DNA of 19,252 nt from positions 1 to 19,252 of the forward strand of contig DETN01000072.1 of the NCBI GenBank assembly GCA_002362155.1. Reading direction: 5' to 3'. Of the stretch, positions 14,408 through 19,252 are shown in pieces (the stretch's first letter is position 1; every line of letters starts with the position of its first letter). The notes beneath the pieces were generated by a model that was not told where the DNA came from, searched no databases, and saw only the letters and a program-made list of their open reading frames with translations. This DNA comes from Lachnospiraceae bacterium UBA3287 (GTDB lineage: Bacteria > Bacillota > Clostridia > Lachnospirales > Lachnospiraceae). The translations under genes and the position numbers were made by a program.

Positions 14408-16084
14408 TCAGATTTCCAGTTTTCTGATCAGCGCTTTTTTCTGGAAAAAGGAGATTCCGTAGCAGATCACGGAGTCAAAGCCCTCAAAGCCCCGCAGATA
14501 GTCTCTGTTTATGATCTGCTGCTTTCCTTCCAGAGCGTTTTTTTCCATATCTTCCATCCTGTCGCTTTTTTTGGCTTCCAGAAGCATCCCCCGCCTGTTC
14601 AGCCTGTCCCTCACTGCGATGTCAGATCTGCCCAGGCCATTCTCCTGATTAGATCTTACCGCGTATCCGAGGCCGGAAATGATTCCTGTCAGAAAAGCAT
14701 GATAATAATTCTCATGGTAATCATGATAGCTTATGGTGTCAAACAGAATATCCGTCATGCGCCTGGATGCCGTTTCTTCATCCCCCTTCCACAGAGCTTC
14801 CATCAGTTCCTTCTGTTTAGACCGGTCCCGGGCCAGCGAATCGTTAAAGTACTGAACGACCGTCTCTTCGAAAATATTTGAGATCTCTTTATTCGGAATC
14901 CTGAGTTCTGCCGGGCTGCCTTCAGCATCCGGATCCGCTTTTGTAAGGTAACCTGTCATCAGCAGCAGGCTCCACAGATTGTCCTCGGATTCATGGAGAG
15001 TATCATAAGTCAGCTGATCCGAAACGGTCTGTCTGATCGACCCTCCGTTCAAAAGCGTTTCGAACTTCTCGCTCACATCGAATTCAGTCCTTCTTACAAA
15101 TGTAAGAAGAATTCCGTTATGGCTTGTATTTTTCCAATAGTTTCCCGGTCTCGCGTTCCTGTTTCTGAGAAGAGCGGCTGTGAAGCTGACTACGTCCCAC
15201 GGACAATAGACCGGCGTTCTGCCAAAAATGTACCCGTTGTACCATGACTTCATATCCTCTGCTCTCTCCAGCAGGCCCCCTTCGGCAAGCATCCTGACCA
15301 CTTCGCTCCGGGTAAAGCCAAAGTATTGGGAAAAATCTTCATCCAGAACAGAAAACGACGTAAAGTTATTGGTCCCGGTAAAAATACTTTCCTTAGCCAG
15401 CCGAAGACAACCCGTAACGACGGCAAATTTCAGATACTCGTTTCCCTTTAGGGCAGCGTCAAACATACCCCGGATAAGATCCAGCATCTTGCGATAGTAC
15501 CCGTTTTCTCCGGTATCCTGTTCACTTGCTCTGGCAAGGGGTACATCGTATTCGTCGATCAGAAGAATCGCCGGCTTTCCATAAGCCGCGTACATCATTC
15601 GCATGAGAGCTTTCAGAGACTCCTTGATCACGGCAAGATCTGCCTGCTTCTTCATCAGGCTCAGGAAGACCTCTTTGTCATCGTCATTGACCCCGCTGTT
15701 TTCCATCAGATATACATGTTTTTTACAAAGGTCAGACAGCTTCACCCGGAGCGTATTGTAGGCCTCTTCAAATGTAAGTGCCTCCACGCCTTTGAAAGTA
15801 AGGAACAGTACCGGATACTGATTCATCCATTCTGCGCAAAAGGCTTCATGCTTCATGATTTTCAGGCCTTCAAAGAGTTCTCTGCTGTCGCCTTTCTGAA
15901 TGCTGAAGAAACTTTCCAGCATGCTCATCATCAGAGTTTTTCCGAAACGCCGGGGGCGGGTAAACAGAGTTGCTTTATTGTCATACTTCTCCAGAAGATC
16001 GTAGATCAGCTCTGTCTTATCGACATAGTAGCTCTGATCTTTCCGGATCTCATCGAAGTCTTCTTTTCCCACAGGTATTTTCAT
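14408..16084 (-). CDS. AAA-ATPase-like / PD-(D/E)XK nuclease superfamily (DUF1703) protein
   Basis: The 558-residue protein has the two-part architecture common in anaerobes. An AAA-ATPase-like domain (PF09820 type) opens with PVGKEDFDEIRKDQSYYVDKT. It has a Walker A-like RPRRFGKT at about 43-50 and Walker B ILLIDEYD at about 172-179. A C-terminal DUF1703 region has a PD-(D/E)XK-like pattern: GRSDIAV with Asp near 487, then LEAKKS with Glu near 502 and Lys near 504. The function is unknown; such genes often occur in many copies and may be mobile or defence-related. The ATG at 16084 is chosen because AAGGAGG lies six bases upstream. A start seven codons earlier is not supported. Its codons are more A/T-rich than its neighbours, and it has its own promoter and terminator, which fits a transferred single-gene module. 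Confidence 0.92.
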   Translation of the reverse strand: MKIPVGKEDFDEIRKDQSYYVDKTELIYDLLEKYDNKATLFTRPRRFGKTLMMSMLESFFSIQKGDSRELFEGLKIMKHEAFCAEWMNQYPVLFLTFKGVEALTFEEAYNTLRVKLSDLCKKHVYLMENSGVNDDDKEVFLSLMKKQADLAVIKESLKALMRMMYAAYGKPAILLIDEYDVPLARASEQDTGENGYYRKMLDLIRGMFDAALKGNEYLKFAVVTGCLRLAKESIFTGTNNFTSFSVLDEDFSQYFGFTRSEVVRMLAEGGLLERAEDMKSWYNGYIFGRTPVYCPWDVVSFTAALLRNRNARPGNYWKNTSHNGILLTFVRRTEFDVSEKFETLLNGGSIRQTVSDQLTYDTLHESEDNLWSLLLMTGYLTKADPDAEGSPAELRIPNKEISNIFEETVVQYFNDSLARDRSKQKELMEALWKGDEETASRRMTDILFDTISYHDYHENYYHAFLTGIISGLGYAVRSNQENGLGRSDIAVRDRLNRRGMLLEAKKSDRMEDMEKNALEGKQQIINRDYLRGFEGFDSVICYGISFFQKKALIRKLEI

Positions 16085-16137
16085 ATGTGCCCTCCTTCCT
16101 CTCACTCTCTTCCTGGTCAGATGGATATCTTCTGCTA

Positions 16138-16143
16138 ATTATA
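16138..16143 (-). promoter_or_regulatory. Extended -10 promoter of the DUF1703 gene
   Basis: The minus strand has a perfect TATAAT preceded by TGC (TGCTATAAT). No clear -35 is visible. The start point would be about 50 bases before the ATG at 16084. Confidence 0.65.
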
Positions 16144-16319
16144 GCAAGTGATGCCGTAAAAATCCCGAAAAGGTCAGAATTCGCAGCCTTTTCTTATTTG
16201 CTTTTCTTTTTTTACCTGTTCAAATCCTTTTTCCGGCGCTTCACAAAACAACAGATCCCGTGTCCTTTATCTTTCTCCACAGTTTTTTCTGTGTTTTCCC
16301 GTTTGTTCAATAATATTTC

Positions 16320-16348
16320 TTGTATTTTTGTAAATATTCATTTATATT
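16320..16348 (+). promoter_or_regulatory. Candidate promoter of the alanine symporter gene
   Basis: TTGTAT (16320-16325) and TATATT (16343-16348) are separated by 17 bases. The -10 matches at 5 of 6 positions, the -35 only at 3. It would give a leader of about 175 bases. A weaker alternative is TTGCGG-17-TAGTAT near 16395-16423. Confidence 0.4.
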
Positions 16349-16358
16349 TCTGTATTGG

Positions 16359-16477
16359 CCCTGTATTTCCGCCAAAAAATGCAATTCCTTCGGTTTGCGG
16401 CACAGGGAAAGGTGTGTTAGTATCGCACTTGTGGCTATAGGCAAAGGTGCATGTACTCCCGTTCATGCATTTTTTTT
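16359..16477 (+). promoter_or_regulatory. Structured leader with terminator-like hairpin upstream of the symporter gene
   Basis: CCCTGT (16359-16364) pairs with ACAGGG (16402-16407), and inside it CCGC (16369-16372) pairs with GCGG (16397-16400). Further on, TGCATG (16448-16453) pairs with CATGCA (16464-16469), directly followed by eight T residues. GCAC at 16424-16427 could instead pair with GTGC at 16447-16450, which would break the second hairpin. This resembles an attenuator or riboswitch platform. No known riboswitch class is recognised. Confidence 0.4.
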
Positions 16478-16530
16478 GCAGAATAGGACTTTTGTGCTTT
16501 ACAGCGCTGATATATGAGGAGGAAACTGTT

Positions 16531-18051
16531 ATGCAATCTTTCATTGAAACCGTTACAAACGTAAACGGCGCCATCAACGGCTTCGTATGGGGCATTCCCA
16601 TGCTGGTCCTTCTGATCGGCACCGGCATCCTGATGACCGTCCTGACAAAGGTCTTCCAGATCTCCCACTTCGGCCACTGGATGAAGAAGACCATCGGCGC
16701 TGTCTTTACCGACAAGCATGTCACGGCCCATACCGCCGCGGACGACCAGTCCATCAGCCAGTTCCAGTCCCTGTGCACGGCCCTGGCCGCCACCATCGGC
16801 ACCGGCAACATCGCCGGCGTCTCCGCCGCCATCGTATCCGGCGGCCCCGGCTCCATCTTCTGGATGTGGATCGTAGCCTTCTTCGGCATGATGACCAACT
16901 ATTCCGAAAACGTTCTGGGCATCTACTACCGCCGCAAAAACTCCAGGGACGAATGGTGCGGCGGCGCCATGTACTACCTGCGGGACGGCCTCGGGTCCAG
17001 AAAGGGCTTTGAAAAGATCGGCGCCCTTCTGGCCATCCTCTTCTCCGCCTTCTGCACCCTGGCCTCCTTCGGCATCGGCAACATGTCCCAGATCAATACC
17101 ATCGCCGCAAACATGGATTCCGCCTTCGGCATCCCCGCCATCATTACCGGCATCGCCCTCATGATCCTGGCGGGCCTTGTCATCATCGGCGGCCTCAAGC
17201 GCATCGCCTCCGTCACGGAAAAGATCGTTCCCTTCATGGCCATCGCCTATGTCATCGGCGCCCTGGTCATCGTATTCGCCCACGTGGGGACCCTTCCCGC
17301 TGTCATCGTATCCATCTTCAAGGGCGCCTTCGGCATGAAGGCCGTAGGCGGCGGCATCGTAGGCTACGGCGTCAAGATGGCCCTGACCTGGGGCATGAAG
17401 AGAGGCGTCTTCTCCAACGAAGCCGGCCTGGGCTCCTCCGTTATGGTCCATTCCGCATCCAACATCAAGGAGCCCGTCAAGCAGGGCATGTGGGGCATCT
17501 TCGAAGTCTTCGCGGATACCATGGTCGTCTGCACCCTGACCGCTCTGGCCATCCTGACCTCCGGCGTGGTCAACCTGGATACCGGCGAGATGATCTCCAC
17601 CTCCGCCTCCACGGCTCTGGTGGCGGAAGCCTTCTCCACCGTATTCGGCGGCTTCGGCGCCAAGTTCATCGCCCTGGCAGTCCTGCTCTTCGCCTTCTCC
17701 ACGGTCCTGGGCTGGTCCCAGTACGGCATGAGAGGCTTTGAGTACCTCTTCGGCACCGCTGCCACAGTCGTCTACAGGGTCATCTTCGTCCTCTTTATCG
17801 TCCTGGGTGCCACCATGAACCTGTCCCTGGCATGGGATCTGTCCGATACCTTCAACGGCCTCATGGCCATCCCCAACCTGATCGGCGTCCTGGCGGGCGT
17901 TCCCATCGTCACCATGCTGACCAGGAACTACGTTGACCGTCAGATCCTGGGAAAGAAAAACGTGAAGGCCATCTACTCCGCCTTCCCGGACATCCAGGCC
18001 ATGCAGGAAAAGGCTGCGGCCGAAGACGAAAGGCTGGGCATTGAGGAATAA
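16531..18051 (+). CDS. Sodium:alanine symporter family protein (AGCS)
   Basis: A polytopic inner-membrane amino acid carrier of 506 residues in the alanine/glycine:cation symporter family. It opens with an amphipathic stretch and a first helix (GFVWGIPMLVLLIGTGI). The family signature ATIGTGNIAGVSAAIVSGGPGSIFWMW lies near 87-113, and about ten further hydrophobic helices follow. It also shows GMKRGVFSNEAGLGSSVMVHS, another AGCS hallmark. The C-terminus is short and charged. AGGAGG lies eight bases before the ATG at 16531; an ATG 28 codons upstream falls inside the leader hairpin and is rejected. Codons end almost always in C (GGC, ATC, GCC), more strictly than in its neighbours, which suggests high expression. 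Alanine or glycine are the likely substrates. Confidence 0.95.
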   Translation: MQSFIETVTNVNGAINGFVWGIPMLVLLIGTGILMTVLTKVFQISHFGHWMKKTIGAVFTDKHVTAHTAADDQSISQFQSLCTALAATIGTGNIAGVSAAIVSGGPGSIFWMWIVAFFGMMTNYSENVLGIYYRRKNSRDEWCGGAMYYLRDGLGSRKGFEKIGALLAILFSAFCTLASFGIGNMSQINTIAANMDSAFGIPAIITGIALMILAGLVIIGGLKRIASVTEKIVPFMAIAYVIGALVIVFAHVGTLPAVIVSIFKGAFGMKAVGGGIVGYGVKMALTWGMKRGVFSNEAGLGSSVMVHSASNIKEPVKQGMWGIFEVFADTMVVCTLTALAILTSGVVNLDTGEMISTSASTALVAEAFSTVFGGFGAKFIALAVLLFAFSTVLGWSQYGMRGFEYLFGTAATVVYRVIFVLFIVLGATMNLSLAWDLSDTFNGLMAIPNLIGVLAGVPIVTMLTRNYVDRQILGKKNVKAIYSAFPDIQAMQEKAAAEDERLGIEE

Positions 18052-18091
18052 GCAGCGTCTCAAGAACACTTTGATATAAACACCACCTTAG

Positions 18092-18120
18092 AAAACCCGG
18101 AAGGCATCCTTCCGGGTTTT
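18092..18120 (+). terminator. Bidirectional rho-independent terminator after the symporter
   Basis: A 13-bp perfect stem pairs AAAACCCGGAAGG (18092-18104) with its complement (18108-18120) around CAT. It serves the plus-strand symporter and, by symmetry, the minus-strand transporter that converges on it. Confidence 0.9.
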
Positions 18121-18182
18121 CTTCTTTGCCGCTGACAGCCGTCAGTACAGGCCTCAGGGCCGGAGCCCCGTCCGGCCATTCA

Positions 18183-18689
18183 TTATCTCCACAGCAGCCA
18201 GAAATACAGGTAGCCGGCGCAGACGGCGGTCAGCGTATAGGGGACCCCTATCTTCATGAATTCTCTGAAGGAGACCTCATATCCGTTTTTCTTAAGGAGC
18301 CCCACCGCCGCAATGTTTGCAGAGGCGCCGATGGGCGTTATATTGCCTCCCAGGGTGGCTCCGGAGAGGAGCCCGAAATATAAAAGATACGGTTCCACTC
18401 CCAGGGTATTTGTGACAGCCGTCAGAACAGGCAGCATGGTCGCCACATAGGGAATGTTGTCCACAAATGCGGAGATCAGGACGGACCCCCAGACCACGAT
18501 GGTATACAGAAGAAAAATATTACTCCCTCCATACTTTATGATCAGCCCTGCCATATCGTCGATCACGCCCACGTTTGTCAGTCCGCCGATCACGACAAAG
18601 AGTCCCAGCAAAAGTCCCAGTGTTTCAAAGTCCACCGCCTTCAGCGCCTTCCTTACCGGGCCCGGATCCTTTTTCCGGATGCAGCTGAT
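18183..18689 (-). pseudogene. C-terminal part of an ArsB/NhaD/SLC13-type transporter, interrupted by an IS element
   Basis: The visible part is 168 codons plus a stop. It begins in mid-protein (IRKKDPGPVRKALKAVDFETL) and continues with several hydrophobic segments. Family motifs are ISAFVDNIPYVATMLPVL (the D-N-I-P loop) and GATLGGNITPIGASANIAAVG (the GGN-x-TPIGASAN loop), which are typical of the last third of ArsB/NhaD/SLC13 ion transporters. Related proteins have about 400-450 residues. Upstream, the frame passes straight into the hairpin-rich end of an IS200/IS605-type element, so the N-terminal part should lie beyond the far end of that element. A GTG at 18635 could start a truncated product but has no binding site. 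Substrate unknown. The junction near 18690 is approximate. Confidence 0.8.
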
Positions 18690-18690
18690 C

Positions 18691-18790
18691 GTGATGCACC
18701 CACGGACGACTTCGTCGGCCGGGGCTTCGCGAGGCTGTTCAGCCTCGCAGGGTCAACACATACCCTCTGCCCCCTGTTACGGGGATCACT
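18691..18790 (-). ncRNA. Candidate omega-RNA (reRNA) 3' region / IS right-end hairpins
   Basis: Read on the minus strand after the tnpB stop, four hairpins follow: CCCC/GGGG (18781-18784 with 18771-18774), AGGGT/ACCCT (18762-18766 with 18749-18753), GCGAGGCT/AGCCTCGC (18741-18748 with 18729-18736) and CGACgaaGTCG (18717-18707). TnpB proteins use a guide RNA made from exactly this part of the element, and the guide proper is the sequence just outside it. Here that would start near 18690 and read into the transporter gene. The hairpins are seen; the RNA is inferred. Confidence 0.5.
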
Positions 18791-18791
18791 T

Positions 18792-19252
18792 TTATGAAGC
18801 CTTTTTTACGAAGGTCTTTTTCTTAGGGAAGGCTTCCTTCAGTTCCATTCTGCGGGCCGCACGCTCCTTATGGCGCTTCCGGCTCCCTCTGCCAGGCCGG
18901 TTCCGTTTTCCGGCGTCTTCCTTCTTCTTTTTCGGCACTGCCTTATAGATATCCCGGTAGCCTATGGTCTCAGTCGTCTTCCATAGATATGAAAAGTCCG
19001 TTACATCCTTAAACGCTTCCGGATACTCCTTGCGCAGGATATTTGCAGCTCCGTTTATGTCCGCGTTCAGGATATGGCCGTCCCCGGTCCTGTACAGGCC
19101 CAGCTTAATACGCTTTCCAGAGAAGACGGGCTCTTCTCCCTTCTCCCTTCCATATGTCGGGATCGGATCAAGGTCCGGTGCGCTCGCCTGCGAGGTATAG
19201 CTCTCTTCACGGATGACCACCGGGATACCGTACTTTGCGCCCACTCCGGCAA
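18792..19252 (-). CDS. tnpB: TnpB RNA-guided nuclease (IS200/IS605 accessory protein), N-terminus outside window
   Basis: The visible 152 residues are the C-terminal end of TnpB, the RNA-guided DNA endonuclease ancestral to Cas12. The segment KYGIPVVIREESYTS is followed by FSGKRIKLGLYRTGDGHILNADINGAANILRK, which holds the RuvC-III aspartate in NADING. The zinc-finger cysteines that usually lie between these two segments are absent, as in one known subgroup. After NILRK comes an unusually long, basic tail of about 80 residues (VPKKKKEDAGKRNRPGRG, RKRHKERAARR, FPKKKTFVKK). The frame is open to the window edge, so it is not truncated within view. RuvC-I and -II and any tnpA lie outside. Confidence 0.88.
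   Translation of the reverse strand, partial: AGVGAKYGIPVVIREESYTSQASAPDLDPIPTYGREKGEEPVFSGKRIKLGLYRTGDGHILNADINGAANILRKEYPEAFKDVTDFSYLWKTTETIGYRDIYKAVPKKKKEDAGKRNRPGRGSRKRHKERAARRMELKEAFPKKKTFVKKAS

Larger units (their letters stand above)
16085..16530. other. Long A+T-rich divergent intergenic region upstream of the alanine symporter
   Basis: These 446 bases have no convincing gene. Next to the DUF1703 gene is its promoter. The middle (about 16180-16340) is T-rich, with a weak CACAG/CTGTG hairpin at 16278-16293. From 16320 on lies what looks like the promoter and structured leader of the symporter gene. The sequence is much richer in A+T than the coding regions on both sides. Confidence 0.7.
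18690..19252 (-). mobile_element. IS200/IS605-type (tnpB-carrying) element, right end and 3' half of tnpB
   Basis: The element contains the 3' part of tnpB and, downstream of its stop, about 100 bases of hairpins typical of the right end of such elements. It continues past the window edge, so the left end and any tnpA are not visible. The boundary near 18690 is inferred from where the transporter coding sequence resumes and from a TCAC a few bases after the last hairpin, by analogy with IS608. Such elements make no target duplication. Confidence 0.8.

Noticed and set aside
16359..16477. Glycine riboswitch before the symporter
   Set aside because: Expected for this gene type, but I cannot find the conserved tandem glycine aptamer cores.
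16435..18069. 544-aa minus-strand open frame over the symporter
   Set aside because: Gly/Asp/His-rich product typical of the reverse of C-ending codons; the plus strand encodes a textbook AGCS protein.
1..19252. CRISPR array, tRNA or rRNA genes
   Set aside because: No regularly spaced repeats and no recognisable tRNA or rRNA sequence were seen on either strand.

Overview
The window looks like chromosomal DNA from a fairly G+C-rich member of the Clostridia, probably a Lachnospiraceae relative. The reasons are strong AGGAGG-type ribosome binding sites, sigma-A-like promoters, a Bacillus-type LexA box, a CvfB-type S1 protein, a CdaR/PucR-type regulator and a short DUF6472-type cysteine protein. 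The family assignment is inference, as no rRNA marker is present. Most genes are on the minus strand. I see no tRNA, rRNA or CRISPR array.

Layout. 1-4399 (minus) holds the nucleotide excision repair pair uvrB-uvrA, with uvrA cut by the window edge and a LexA/DinR-like SOS box in the promoter. 4784-6393 (plus) is a lower-G+C accessory insert, a type IV toxin-antitoxin pair of the AbiE kind. Its antitoxin is intact, but its nucleotidyltransferase toxin is split by one in-frame amber codon. A four-half-site operator and a sigma-A promoter lie in front and a rho-independent terminator behind. 6442-6735 is non-coding, with a 37-bp interrupted palindrome and other possible relics of a mobile element.

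6740-12416 (minus) holds an SPFH/virion-core-like protein with two zinc ribbons, a 58-residue cysteine protein with its own promoter, and the envelope cluster ftsE-ftsX-ctp (S41 protease) with a CdaR-type regulator upstream. The uvrBA...ctp-ftsX-ftsE order recalls Bacillus subtilis, which suggests that the SPFH, DUF6472 and abiE genes are later additions. A terminator-like hairpin sits inside the first codons of ftsE.

12597-14181 (minus) is a probable two-gene operon, an acyl-ACP thioesterase followed by a CvfB-like S1 protein. 14408-16084 (minus) is a stand-alone AAA-ATPase-like/DUF1703 nuclease-fold gene with its own promoter and terminator. 16531-18051 (plus) is a sodium:alanine symporter behind a long structured leader. 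18183 to the end (minus) is the C-terminal part of an ArsB/NhaD/SLC13-type transporter, interrupted by an IS200/IS605-type element. That element's tnpB 3' part and hairpin-rich right end (candidate omega-RNA region) are visible.

The best leads are the amber-interrupted AbiEii toxin beside an intact antitoxin and operator, the hairpin embedded at the start of ftsE, the TnpB/omega-RNA insertion into a transporter, and the structured leader of the alanine symporter.
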